Source: Heligmosomoides polygyrus polygyrus
Taxonomy: Eukaryota; Nematoda; Chromadorea; Rhabditida; Heligmosomidae
Assembly (NCBI GenBank): GCA_947396885.1
Contig: OX377202.1
Location: 868,001-932,000, forward strand
DNA length: 64,000 nucleotides
Direction of reading: 5' to 3'
Part shown: piece after piece, positions 24,194 to 37,100 of the stretch
Layout of the letters: each line of letters starts with the position of its first letter
Position numbering within the stretch: the first letter of the stretch is position 1
Notes under the pieces: generated by a model
The model's input: the letters and a program-made list of their open reading frames with translations, nothing else
Databases searched by the model: none
What the model was told of the DNA's origin: nothing
Position numbers and translations under genes: made by a program

Positions 24194-24238
24194 CAAGAAG
24201 AAGTCGATGCATTGCTTATAAATCTCTTCTGCTGTGAG

Positions 24239-24681
24239 ATGTTTCGAAGACTTCTCGTGTCCGTCTTTCTGGTACGCTAATTGCTATCCCTTCCTGGATT
24301 AGGTTAATGTGTTATTTTTGCTTTTTGGCCTATTCCCTGTTCAGAAATCGGATAGAACTAATCTCTTCCGAACTAGGAATTCACCGCAGGATAAAGAACA
24401 GGAATGTAGAGAAGCTTTTTTTTCAGATAGCATCGCTGGTCAACGTCAGTCGTGGTCGACCGAACCGTCTATGGGATCGTGACAATATACAACTTGACGA
24501 TATAGGATTCTACCAACAACGCCCACAAGGACTCAGGGAGAGCAGCTTCAATAATCAAAACGAACCCTGGGCATGGTGGGCTGCATACAATCCAGCGGAG
24601 AGCAGCTTCAATAATCAAAATGAACCCTGGATGTCGTGGAATGGGTACAATCAAATCCAACCCTGGGAGTGGTGGTACTGA
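24239..24681 (+). CDS. Secreted tryptophan-rich peptide, copy 2
   Basis: Two exons, 24239-24271 and 24427-24681, with a 155 bp phase-0 intron (gtacgc...ttttttttcag), encode 95 residues. The signal peptide MFRRLLVSVFL|IASLVNVSRG is again split by the intron after residue 11. The mature region starts RPNRLWDRDNIQ and contains DDIGFYQQRP. It then has two tandem 20-residue units, each beginning ESSFNNQNEPW and encoded by a 60 bp direct repeat (24538 and 24598). It ends IQPWEWWY. There is no Cys or dibasic site. AATAAA lies at 24792. Compared with copy 1 it has one extra repeat unit and many amino-acid changes, while the upstream DNA is almost unchanged. Family unknown. Confidence 0.75.
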
Positions 24682-24791
24682 TCATAAAGCTGCTGTCTGT
24701 GTTCATGCTGTAGGCGCTGATACAACAGCTACAACTGGTTCCTGCAACAATGTGGATGAACACTCCGATGTTTATTAACTGTTGTTTGGAA

Positions 24792-24797
24792 AATAAA
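24792..24797 (+). terminator. Polyadenylation signal of Trp-rich peptide 2
   Basis: AATAAA about 110 bases after the stop, matching copy 1 in sequence context. Confidence 0.7.
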
Positions 24798-25019
24798 CAG
24801 CTTTTCATCTGCCAACAATGTTCGAGAAAGAGAAGCCTCTTCGGCTAATCTAAGTCTCATTCGAATACTAGTGTAGGGGTACCTGTCTCTTCTTAAGATG
24901 TGATCCTTTTTGAGATCAAGTGACACTATGCTTAGTGTCGTCTAGGCCCTAATGAGAGCCTAACCTTGAGACTAACCTTCTGCCGAACACGGAAGCACGC
25001 TTTATATGGGCGAATGTGA

Positions 25020-25440
25020 AGCTATCAAGATAGTTTCCAGCCCTTCAGACAGCTAGGTCTGTCGAAGCTGTTATTGTTGTGGGATTTATACCACATTCGC
25101 CTACAGCGTGACTTTGCGAGCACCATCAATATCGACGAGCCTCCAAAGGCTGACGTAATACATTGTATCAGATCACCTTTGGAAACTGCTGGCGCCTTTC
25201 TGTATGTGACACATACAGTACCCACTTCTCACCTCCTGTAATGAGCGAATCCAACCAGTCGGGATAAGTTGAAAGGGCATGCATCAGCTCGTGTGAAGTA
25301 TTGGTCATTTGACGCATAGGTCTGAGCCAGCGATCACCCCCTTTTGAGTTCGCTCTTTTCTGTATCATCTGTAGGAGTCCTGCGGCAAGGCGGACTGCAT
25401 AGAGTTGGGACTGCAACAGATTTGCGATATCTCTCCGTAA
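25020..25440 (-). mobile_element. Mariner remnant, first-Asp region
   Basis: The minus-strand frames carry YPDWLDSLITGGEKWVLYVS (family: LVTGDEKW, here the catalytic Asp is Gly) followed after a frameshift by ILMVLAKSRCRRMWYKSH, the next conserved block. No N-terminal half or terminal repeats were identified. It is inactive by sequence. Confidence 0.7.
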
Positions 25441-25795
25441 AGGCCGCCACAGACTTCTGCGGCGCCGCTCGGCGGCGCCGCTCAGCGGCTTGACTCATTA
25501 TCAGTGGGAGCGGTGACGGCGAGGTACTGTACTGTTTCTAGTGGGGACCGACTGGTGCTTAACAATAACGCGCCTCGATGACGATCGCGCGCCCGCATCG
25601 ACCGTCTCCGCTCTGGATCCCGCCGCGAAAGGGCAGAGCGCAGACAGACAGACGCTGGAGCGGCGCCGCCGGGTGGAATGATTCAAGTCATTTCCGCCAG
25701 CGGCGCCGCTGGAGGCGAGCTTTACGTCTCTGCCCTATGGTTAAGCATAGAGCAGCGGCGCCGCAGAGCGGCGCCGCAGAAGTCTGTGGCGGCCT
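25441..25795. mobile_element. GC-rich MITE with AGGCCGCCACAGACTTCTGCGG ends
   Basis: A 355 bp element with inverted ends of about 30 bp, flanked by TAA on both sides (25438-25440 and 25796-25798). The ends share CAsACTTCTGCGGCG with the 12812-13451 element, so the two belong to one family. The interior is rich in GGCGCCGC palindromes. Confidence 0.8.
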
Positions 25796-25799
25796 TAAC

Positions 25800-28170
25800 C
25801 TGTCACTATCGCGGTTAGATCCACTCCGCTACTGTGGTGGGAGCCGTGTCGAGAAATAGATGTCGCGATGCCGCTACTCTCGCAAATGTAGCCGTTGCAC
25901 TCGGCCCCTTGACAAACACTGTTGCTGGCCTTGTATCATCTTGCAATCAGAAAGCTCAGTCGTGTAACTCTGCTGCAGCATCTGGTGAAGCTGCTGAGGC
26001 AGGGAAGAGTCGCAAAGGTTGATGAAGGAATGAAACGAATAGGGAGTAGGACAACCCCACTGACCTTATGAAAAGGTCCAAAGGGCGGGTGGGTTCACAA
26101 GCGTCTAACGTTTTACGCGCTGCGATATCGAACTCAATGCCAGGATCGTCACCGCTGCCACAACCACTACGCCACTATGGTACGTGGCATACCTCCGAGT
26201 CGCTCCAGCGACAGGTCGCGGCGATAGTGTTGCGCGGGTAGCTACGCAGTCCGTATGACTTTACGGCCTGTTATGACAAAAAGGAGTGGAGTCTTGCACT
26301 TATTCAGTCCGTCCACGTGCTTCTTCATTCTGACCCAAAGAGGCCTGTCCGCCTCATCCTTGTGTTTCTCGCTGCACTCGCCGCAAGACATGAGGCACGG
26401 TTCCTAACAAACTGCGCCATGAGGATGGCGGCAGCATCTCAATAACGCTTACGAGGTCGTCTAGCTCAGCCTTGCAAACAAAGTCGCGCACATAGGTGTA
26501 ACAAAGCGCATGAAAAGGTATCTTGTTGAAAACCGCTACATAGTGGGGCTGGTGGCGATCGACAACCTCTTAGGCATGTTGTCCAGCACATACACATTGG
26601 ATAAAGCAATGGAGAAATCATTTTCTCGAAAAATATTTCAGCCGTCCTTGGGAGACACTATTGCAGCTGTATGGAACATGCGTTGAGCAATGACCCCTTT
26701 AGCAGTGCGAGGATATGCGACCTGAAAGGCGCAACAACGCTCTTGTTACTAGTTTTCCAGTACCACCCACTTTGGCAAGTGCTCCGATAGAGGCGGACTT
26801 CCGCGCCTAGGAACGACAGTCAGTGGTTCATCGGCTTCCTCTTGTGAGCCTAACGAGCTCCGACTCGTGATTGAACAGATCGAAACACTCAAATTAGTTC
26901 GACCATAAAGCAGACAAAAAGGGGCAGGACCTCCTTTCAGTCGATCCATTTCAATCCATCGCAATGCATTCCCAATCAACTCCCCCCCCCCCTCCCTTTC
27001 CAAGAGAGGCTCAAACTTCAGAACAAGTCATGCACCAGCAACAGAGCAATGAAAATGGACATAGAATAAACCGAACATAACAAGCAAGAACTCTGGCGGA
27101 AATAAGAAAAAATAGAAAAATACTCACCGAGGCGCCATCCACACTCCGTCGCGTCGATCGATAAATGATGCAGCCGGCCACTCGCGCCACCACCGGAGCG
27201 CGTGACGCTGGTCCTGGCGCGATTGTTTTCATTTTATCCACGTTGGGGCTTCCACTCCCATGCTTCCTGCCTCTCCATTCTTCGCCACCCTTTGAGTCCA
27301 ATCGCTGCTCGTACCGCCTCATCTTTAGTAGGTGCAGCGGGAACTTATTTTTCGACCTTTTCTCCGATTCGTGCAGTAGATGCCTAATGCTGCCAAGGTG
27401 GCATACCGCAAAACTCTATTGCAGGCCTTAGGGCCTGTTCATACTTCGAGCGACAAGAGCGACTGGAGCGACTGGGACGACGGACGTAGGGTGGTGTACG
27501 TAATAATTGCGTACTCCACACTCCTTCCGCGACGAATTTAGTGTAGAGTCAGCAATTATTTATGTACACCACACTACGCCCGTCGCTCCAGTCGCTCTTC
27601 TCGCTTTTGTCACTTGAAGTATGAACAGGACCTCACGGTGCACAGTCAAAGGCAAAGTGGCGTAGATGGAGTGGGCGGTGACAGCGACGACGTGATACAC
27701 GGGACGACCAACTGACCAACTCCTGTGCACCGATGACTATCGATTTTAGGTCACGTAGCGAGCGTAGACTTTCGCGTGTTGCGCGCACCGGTAACCAACA
27801 TTGAGCGCCCACCGCGAGTCCTTTAGAAGAGACGTGGCGTATCCACTACCTCCCAAAAATGATAGAATCTTACTACTCAAAAGTCCTGCTTCATGTTCAT
27901 TCGTTGTTAGTGAAACAATCACCAGGATGCAAAACGTATTGTACAGCATTTCAACGAACTTCAAACTCTCAGATCGACAAAGATCAAAATCGCGACAGAC
28001 TTGCGGGTTTCGTGGTGGTGATGATGATGATGATAAATGTGATGGAATTACGCGCACAGCGCACGCACGCGCGCGAAACCTAACGTATCAATGTGTGAAT
28101 GTGCGTGAAAGTATCATATACACGAAGAAGTCACATATAATAGTTAACAACAATCATCGATGCAGATCAG
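25800..28170. other. No supported gene; mixed repeat remnants
   Basis: This stretch holds a half copy (26022-26100) of the foldback at 63385-63735, a half copy (26180-26260) of the element at 31724-31864, and the MITE at 27431-27632. A minus-strand region at 26.3-26.75 kb shows scattered protein-like pieces broken by stops, possibly an old transposase, but no family could be named. Confidence 0.4.
27431..27632. mobile_element. MITE with GGGCCTGTTCATACTTC ends
   Basis: A 202 bp element with ends GGGCCTGTTCATACTTCG and GAAGTATGAACAGGACC. The left flank is TTA and the right flank TCA. The internal repeat unit is based on GAGCGACTGGAGCGACTGG. It is a close relative of the copies around 53.2-53.5 kb. 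Confidence 0.8.
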
Positions 28171-28175
28171 ATCAG

Positions 28176-31100
28176 TCATACTTGCGCCACGGGCACGTCA
28201 TCATTCCACCAGATGTCGCCGTGCTCCGCTTTCGCGTCCGCACCGCCACCTTCTGAGGAGGATGAGATCGGCGCCGGCGGTTCGGCGAGCAGTTGGGAGG
28301 ACGCTGTGGCAGTGAGATTCGCTCTGTCGGCGGTGTCTGAAGGCATTCCGCCGGCAGCGCCGGCCATGTCGGGCAGAAAGCCGTCGTTCTCAATTCTTAC
28401 GCTGCCCACCTCAGGCAGAGCGCTATCGTAAGGATGCTGTCCGTATGGGGAGCGCATCGACGGAGCCAGCGAGTGCAGGTCCGGCTCTCCGCACGTGGTT
28501 CGCCTTCGGATGAGATGATATCTGGAAATTTCATCCATGGGTAAACAGGATCTTGGGCGATTCTGCGGCTTTGCTTCCTGTTATTGGTTATGTCTACCGT
28601 TTTTCCGCTTTAACGGCTGGGGCTTATTTTTTTCTGCTTGTATGTAAGCCATATTGACATTTCCCCCAGAGAGATAGTTTCACACCTACAAGTGCGATAT
28701 GGCGAATTCTGATCCTATGGAAGCATTACCGACAAGAAACGCAATGTGTAGATCATAGTGTTGTTCTAACCCTTGTTGCTACCTATTGTTGGTTGTTATC
28801 GTTCGTCGTGGACCAAAAAATCGATAACCATTTTTGATCAAATCTGCCGATTTGGGCCGTATTGAATAACGACTTACAGAAATGCTTTTCAACAGGCGAT
28901 ATGGTGATACAGTTGACGAATCTGGTCCTGGCGGGCCGCGCCCTATGTGAGGCCCCGTTTATACTTCCGACGCCGAGCGACCCAACGCCACGCATTGTGG
29001 CCAAAATGATCGATCTCGTCGCCCGATCAATGTGGCCACAACACGTGGCGTCGTGTCGCTCGGTATCGAAGTATAAACTGGGCTTAATGCGCCACAGGCC
29101 ACTCAAATGTTCTTTTTCTTTTCTTTGTCTCGTCCGCCGACAAATCAATCCTCTCCCCCTGTCGCTGCAACAGCACAAGAAATGCAGTTAATTCCCGTGA
29201 AGGTATGATCACGAGTAACAGCGGACTCCTAGATGATTCCATTTCGGACAGTTTCTCAAAGGGAATTTCAACTCGTTCGAATCACGTTAGAGAAACACTG
29301 GTTGCCCACTTTGTGCTGTGAACTCTCGAACCAGATTATACCATTTCCACGTCAACTGATACCTTTAAATCAAAATGGACACTCCTCTAATACTTTTGAA
29401 AGGGGTTTATACTTTTGAAATCAAACTAAACATTTTCCAAATCAAAACGAGCTCCCTCTCCATTAAAATAGAGGCTCTTCGAGACGCCTAGATCTTTTGT
29501 ACAAGAAAAATTCAGCACAACTTTCTTTCAGTTTCTTATTCACCTGACACAACAAATGCTCAAACACACTGCTTGAATTTTTGGAAAACTTTCACTTTTC
29601 AAGAAAAAATCATGATTTCAGATTTGTTTTAGGGCGCAGGGAGGCAGCAATCATTCAGTGCAAAAAGAAGAGATCGCACCATGCACTCGAGTAGAACATC
29701 GCGAATTTCATTCGGTTGATCATGTAAATGCTGGTTATTTAAAACAGAAAGTGAACATGTGCGTTTTTACAATGGTTTTGATATGCCGTTGAGGTGTGTA
29801 GCTCATAAATTTCACATAGACTCTCTGCTATTAATCAAAAGAAATTCGCGGCGAGATGGAGAACTTCATAGGGTGATTTATCCTTTTACCACACTACAAA
29901 ACTGATACCTTTTTGCATTTTAAAATAAACTTCTAATCATAATTCTTCCTTAAAAACAACATTTTTACGGTGTGTTCACTTATTGGACAGATGAATTAAA
30001 ATGTCAAAGAAAGTCATACAAAATTTTCTTCGAACAAAACATTATTCTAACCGTCTCGGAGGCTCTCATTTAATTTTGGAGAACTCGTGTTGATGTGGAT
30101 GATGTTCAGTTTAATTTCAAAAGTGTCAAGGTTACTTAGAAAAGTTTCCAATATGAGTTTAAAAATCTCCGATTTGAGGTGAACATCATAAACTAGCGGA
30201 AAGACTACGACGGGAACAGACCTCGCCCAAAATCATCGGCGCTGAACAATAGGACGCTAACACACTAGCTTTTCAAGCCTATCAGATAAGTTCACTCTCA
30301 GAGCTCAGACATGACTTTATCAGCTATTCCTACTCGTTACTCCAGGGGCCGGATTCATCAAAGTTACTGCAGTAACTTTAAAGGAGAATTGTCAGCGAAG
30401 AGCTCAGATAACGCGGCTTATCGCTCACCATATCGCTTGATAAGCCGCGTTATCTGAGCTCTTTGCTTGCAATTATCCGTTAAAGTTATTGCAGTAACTT
30501 TGCTGAATCCGGCCCCAGGTGTCACGGGACCCAAATACATAGAAGGCAGTTTGAAAGCTGATAGCTTTCGGACATGGACGGCAGAAAAGTGGTTGCAGTC
30601 AAGAAAAGCTGGTTACTTCCTTGTCAGCGACTTGGCATTATGAAGAACAAGACATAGAAGGCAAACAAAGGAAAAAATTCTTTTGAACGTAGGATGGACT
30701 GGATCACTTTCCTAGCATATTAGATTGTTATGGCGTTTGTTTGACGTGGATCTAACATGTCAGAGAAGCGATCTATTGCAAATTATGTCTAAATGGATTA
30801 AGCCTAATACGTTTTTACACACGTTGCTAGCACAAATGGACGCGCTTAAATCTTGACTGCAGCCGAAACAATATAAAATAGTAGAAACATAGAAGAAACC
30901 AACCTATCAGATTTCTTCCAGAAGTAGTAATATTCAACAAGCTCTCCTACTCGCCTGTACGGTAACTGAAAACGATTGACTCAGTGACAATAAGAGAGTA
31001 AAAGTGCACGAAAACTCGAATTTCTCTCAAAAAACATGGAATAATGACGCAAATTTTATTAACAAAGGACATCTCGAGCGATGTTCCTATATGACTTGGA

Positions 31101-34100
31101 AAGTTGAAGCGAAGCATAACTAACCAATCTCCTCTGTATGGCACTGAAGTTCTTGCCGAACATCTGAATGCCCTTCTCGAACAGATCTCGCTCCGTCAGA
31201 TCCCACTGCAGGGCGCCTTCTCGGACTGTTCGAAACGGATGGTTAATTCGGGCGAATGGAAATGACTCCTGAAACACCTCACTTAGCACAAGTGCAGATG
31301 TCTTCTGAATACTACATAACACGTTTTTAGTGATTTACACAGTGATCTACCCTTAACTAATGATTTCATAGCTCCAAACACGGAAATGGCCTTCCTTTTC
31401 GCTTCTAATCTTGAAATGAAGCTGCAAAAAAAAAATCAAAATCGACGAACTTCTTTCAGAGCAAGCACTTCCTTTTCAACACCGCCTAAGACTGCTGTCA
31501 TGGAGTCAAAGTAACCTCGGATGAATTCTAAGGGAACACTTAATGTATCAAAACCGATAGAAAAGCCAGAAGTCTTCCACTTGTATAAATTCAAGTAGAA
31601 ATGCTTTGGACCGTTTCTTGACTAACTGTTAAAGGAAGCAAGCGCAGAGCGTAGGACAGAATAACATCATTCTGGATTCAGAAGACGTTTTCGATGCACC
31701 TCCAACGAGATAACATTTCCTTAGACGCCTGGCATACCTCCGAGTCGCGCCGGTGACGGATCGCGGCAATAGTGTTGCGCAGGTAGCTGCGAACTACATT
31801 GCTACCCACGCATCACTGTCGCTGCGACCCGTCGCTGGAGCGACTCGGTGGTATGCTAGGCTCCTTACGTTTTCGTAGTAGAACGACGTGCTGTAGGCAT
31901 ATAAAAGTAACAGACGGCATGAGTCGTGGTACAATTGAATATCAGTGGGAAGCAATTCTTGACAACATGAGAAATATACACTTAAGTATACAATTTTTCC
32001 GTCAAGCTGGAACTTTTCAAATCAAATTTGTCACTTTTCAAACAGGTAAGCAGCATTTAAACCATCCAATGAAAATCGCGACGAACTAGCCGAGTGCACT
32101 GCGCGATCTCTTCTTCTTGTACACTACATGACTATTGCCTTTCTGAGCATTGAGCCAAATTCATTATTTTCGTTGAAAAAGAAGAATTTTATAGAATTTC
32201 AGAGTGACAACCTATGGGCAGGTGAACTTACAAACTTCCAGAGAAAATCACACCAAAATCTCTTTGAATAAAAAATTATTCTAACCTTCTAGAATAGTCT
32301 CTAGTTTAACCTGGAAGGCGCTCATATTGGGTTGGAAAATATTCTGTTTGATTTCAAGGCGTCAAGCTAGAAAAGTGCCTAATTCGACGTGAAAATGGTA
32401 TACCTGAAATAAATAGCCATACTTGAAGACGTAACTTTACTCCAACTTCTTAAAGGTGGAAATTTTAATCGAAAAACCTGGAGAGCCTCATTTCAACAGA
32501 ACGTCTTGAACTGTTTAACATGATTTGTACACTTTCAAGTTGAAAAAAACCGACTGAAAAGGGTCAAAGGTAGCTGTACCGCCTTCAGGAAGAATTAAAT
32601 GAATAGGCTTAAGCCTAACGCGCTATACGAGTGAAAATTCAGAAAGTGCCCACTGAAGCAATTCACAGATGACTTCAATAAACTCCAATGGATATCTGTG
32701 GGTATCTAGTCGACCAGCACCTGGAGTACGTCCAGGAAAGTCGCTTGCTACTGACGGTAATCACTGATCTACTCGTCAGGTGATAAAATTTGGAAAAGAC
32801 ACCAAAATACGGAGAAAATGTTATAAGAAGATCCCGTCAAAGATCGCCTCCAAATGCTCACCTTCGCTTTATTTATGTCGTAGCGGTGCCTATACAACGC
32901 ACACAGTGCGTCCTCGTCATCTCTCGTCTGAAACAGCTTAATGCGTCGCTAAAAGGCATTTCTGAAATGTCTCAAGAGCAACGGCGAATCAGCTCACCAT
33001 GGAGTATCGCTCCACGAACGTCTGGCCGTGTGCTGCTCGCAAGTCGACGATGTCGACCAGATATCGGTCTATGTCCGAGTCGGTCAGCGACTCCGGCGGC
33101 ACCCAGAGTGCACCAACGGGCGCCGGGTTCGGTAACGTCGGCAGGTCGTTGTCGTTGTCACTCGACGCGACCGACGCCTCATCGTTCATGCCTTCCGGCA
33201 CAGCTGCTTGGTAGCGACCAGCATCGACCCGCACCTTTAAATGGCAAGGCACATCGTAACGAAATGTATCGTTTTGACGTCAAATTAGGTGTTACTCCAA
33301 GCGGGTTTGACGCTTTTGAAATCAAGCCGAGCATCACCCAAATTAAAACGAGCTTCTTCCACAGTACACTAGACTCCAAGAACAAGGGGATTGTTTTGTC
33401 TAAGGAAAACGTAGTATTACTTTTTTTTGAATTTTTCAATTCAGTTGCCCCAATAAGTGAACACAGTGCTTGAAATTTTATAAAAAATTATTTTTCGAGG
33501 AAAATTTGTGTTTTTAAGCTTATTGTAAAACACCGAAAACCAGCAATTTCTCAGCCTCTTAAAGGAAAAGATAGCTCCATGCAATCGTATAGCTCACTGC
33601 GATTTTAATTTGATTGATAATATAAATGTTGCTCGCACGAAAAAGCGAAATGGAGCTATGTGTATTACCAACAATTGGGTTTATTGTACGGTTGTTTGTA
33701 TGTAACTCCACGAACACAGAATTTTTTCTATCAATCAAACTAACACCGCTGCTGGTTAGACGAGCGCACTGCGAGATCTCCCTCTTCGACAAGCTCAAAA
33801 TTGCGTCCTTTCTGCATGCTAGGATAAGCTTTGAGCCAAAATTCTCCTTTCGAGAATGAAAATATTATAAAATTTCAAACAGTGCGTTCATCTAAATATT
33901 GGACTGCTGAATTAAACTTTTTTAAGAGAAAAAATCTAAGTTCTGAATTTTCCTCGTTAAAAAAGTACTCTAACTTTCTTAGAGAGTCTCTATTGTAATG
34001 TACAAGCTTGTCTTAATTTGGAAGATGTTCAGCTTGATTTGAAAGCGTCAACCTTGCTTAGAAATGTGTCCAATTTGATTTGAAAAGCGTCCAGTTTATT

Positions 34101-37100
34101 AGAAATTTTATAAACACCACATCTGTAGATTCTCGCTGAAATATGCTAACTTGGTCCGTTAGGCAGAAATTCTTCCAGAATATGCTTAACACCTGAAATC
34201 AGGTCTTATGCTAAATCGTAAGATACACACATTTGTAAATTTACCAAGGGCCTTGCTAAAGCCTTGGTATATGCTGGTAAAGAAGAATTTGGCACTAAAA
34301 AGCTTCAGTGCAGAAATGTGAAATAAGGGAAGACTCACGGGTCGATAAAATTGAAACGTATGCGCACAAAACCGTAGTACAGCAACCACCAACTGTCCTC
34401 AACGCCCTGGTTTAAAATACAATTGGTGATATCTGTCGTTTGGATCTATCATGGTGGGGAGAGGACCCCCTTTGGTGACAGTTGTGTCTGCACCATCGCG
34501 CCGCACCGTCGTCTTATTTGAATTTGCCCAATAACCGTCAATGTCTTGGGCAGGAGGTGAAGGTGAAGCCCTTGGACAACTTCAAGGAAGGGAATTTTGA
34601 GTAAAAACACCGCATGAACCTTGAACCTCCCCCCTCCCCCATCCCTGAATAGCTCCCTGCCGTTCTCTTTGAGGACAAATGTTGAACGTAAATCCTAAAT
34701 TTATTTTTGGCAACACGTAAGGTCTCACATCCGTTAGCACACTGTATTGGAACTTTTTAAGGGGGGGGGGGGGGCACGCACAAACACTTCAGTTACACGA
34801 AATAGACAAGTCACGCGTCATGACCATGGTCGGATTCTACATTCCAGAGGAATTTTCGCTTCAGAAGTCAAAGTCAATTCATTTAAGCAAGAAATCTAAC
34901 ACAACAAAGATTAAACAACAATTTAACGCTGATTTCAAAGCTCACGTCTTTCCTCCACGGGTCCGGCGGCGCATAGTCTCTGTCATCGGACTCATCTGCT
35001 TCGTCCAGCTCATCGTATGGAAGGTGGAAGAAATCCGCGCTTTCGCTGGGCTCCGCCGCATCCACCGTCTCGCATTCGTCTACAACGTCTGCCACTACGT
35101 CAACATCGGAACCGCTGTCGCACTGCAAGAACGCACACGATCTCTGGGAATATCTGGATCAAAATGACTGCAAAACCAAATGACGCGCAACCATTTTGTT
35201 GCCCAGTATCAGTCATTGAAAGCTTCGAGACAAATCGACATAAAAACACTCAGCCGATCTACTTCTAGGCAGCCGATTTCAATACATCGTTCACTTTCAC
35301 GGTAACTAGCAGTGAGCAACCGATGGACAACTTCGCAGAATTCAGGAAAATTTGAGCCTGAAAGAGCTTGAAAGCTAGTGAACCCCGAGACTTGCACCGT
35401 TCTTTCAACGAATTTAGCAGCAACTCCCTTAGAAATAGTACTTTAGGCTACATCATGATCGTTGAACGGTTTGAATCCAATACAAAATCTAGTTTACGTT
35501 CCAAGAGAACCAAAACAGACCCTAATCTCCAATCTGTAAAATGTTGCCACAAAACTGCACAAAATAACGTTCAAAATGACCCACCTCAGCATCAGCACTG
35601 TCTTCGCCATCTCCAGATAACGAGTAACCGTAGCGTCGTCGCAACTCCTCTATGTCCAGCGAACCTTCATCCTCTAAATCTGTAGCGAACATTACGTTCT
35701 ACTCCTATACACCACAGATCCGTTAAATCTAACACTTGAGACTATAAAAGATGTTGCAAATAGATCCACTTGGCTTCAAAACCCAGGAAAGTGTACGTTT
35801 CAGTCGCAAACGTTTACATCCAGGCTGTTCACTGTGTGCAGACATTCTAACCAATCCTGAGCCCGGACCTTGGGATGAATCAGATAAGGGTAGCTTTAAC
35901 AAGAGCGATTTCCAGATGGTCTAAATCAGTGAGGATATCCGAATCGGATAGGACATCAGCTGTCTGAATCGCCCTAAGACCCGTGCTTTTCAAAAATCCT
36001 ATTGTTCTCACAATCCCCCTAACCAGGGCTTGAAAAAATGACAAATCCGAATTAATCAAATCGGAGTTGGATCCAGGGTCTGCCAATAAATCGGTGAGAT
36101 CTTGTTTGAAGGGTCAGACCACCTACATGGTTTGAGCCCTGAATCTATTTACCATCGTGATTTAGCTATCGGAGATGCTTTCTAGCATGAAGTGAAATTC
36201 AAGTCGATTTTTCGTATACTGGTTTAGTCAATGAATACATGCAATTGTACCACTCATCCCAAATCAATAGGCAATAGTTACCATGCGCTGTTCAATTCAC
36301 TGTTTAGGCTACTTATAATGTAACTCGGTATGACTGTTATCTCTACAGGCACTAGGGTAGGTAAGCACTTCAAAAAGATTCGAAGAAAAGAAGGACACCA
36401 AAACAAACGAGCACTTTCACGTACCTCTAAGCTCTGCTGCATAGTCTACTCCACCGAGCATCTCCTCTTCATCTAACGTTGCTGAAGAAGGGACAATCAC
36501 GGAATACAAGGAAAGGAAGGAAAAGTGAAGTAAAAACTGACTCATGCATGTGGTGTCACTTATCCTATTTTCATATAAATCACATTGATAGCCTAATTTC
36601 AATGCTCCTTCACGAAGCTCGATGTCAATGTTTGCTGACGACGTTTCGGACCATAAGTCCTTCTTCAGGTCTACAACGCATTATCACATTTTCTATACAA
36701 GACAACGACTATAAACGCAATGGACCTAACCTCGGATCAATGGGGAGGGGGAGGGGGTTGAGGACGAATATGGAAGGCTAGGAACGTGCACTTGTCATTT
36801 TACATTTTCGCCCTCACCCCCCCCCCCCCCACACTGTTGACTCCAGGTTAGATCCACTGCGTTTATAGTCGTTGTGTTGCATAGAAAATGTAATAATGCG
36901 TTGTACACCTGAAGAACAACTTATGATCCGAAACGACGTCAGCAAACATTGACATCGAGCTTCATCAAGGAAAACTGAAATTGGACTACCAATTAAGCTC
37001 AGGGAATTAAAAATTTTGCGAAAACAGATTGAATTTAGAATTTTCCATTACCAACGTACTTTTTAAAGAATGCTAGAGTGGGCGTGGAGAACAATAAGGG

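Larger units (their letters stand above)
23755..24923 (+). repeat. Direct duplication, copy 2 (Trp-rich peptide gene unit)
   Basis: Paralogous to 16450-18470 in the same orientation, about 7 kb apart start to start. At the position where copy 1 has the mariner, this copy reads through a single TA (TGCTGAAGTAAACAAAGG), the empty site. Confidence 0.85.

Noticed and set aside
26280..26760. Minus-strand protein-like pieces interrupted by stops, possibly an old DNA transposon
   Set aside because: I could not match the pieces to a family with any certainty.
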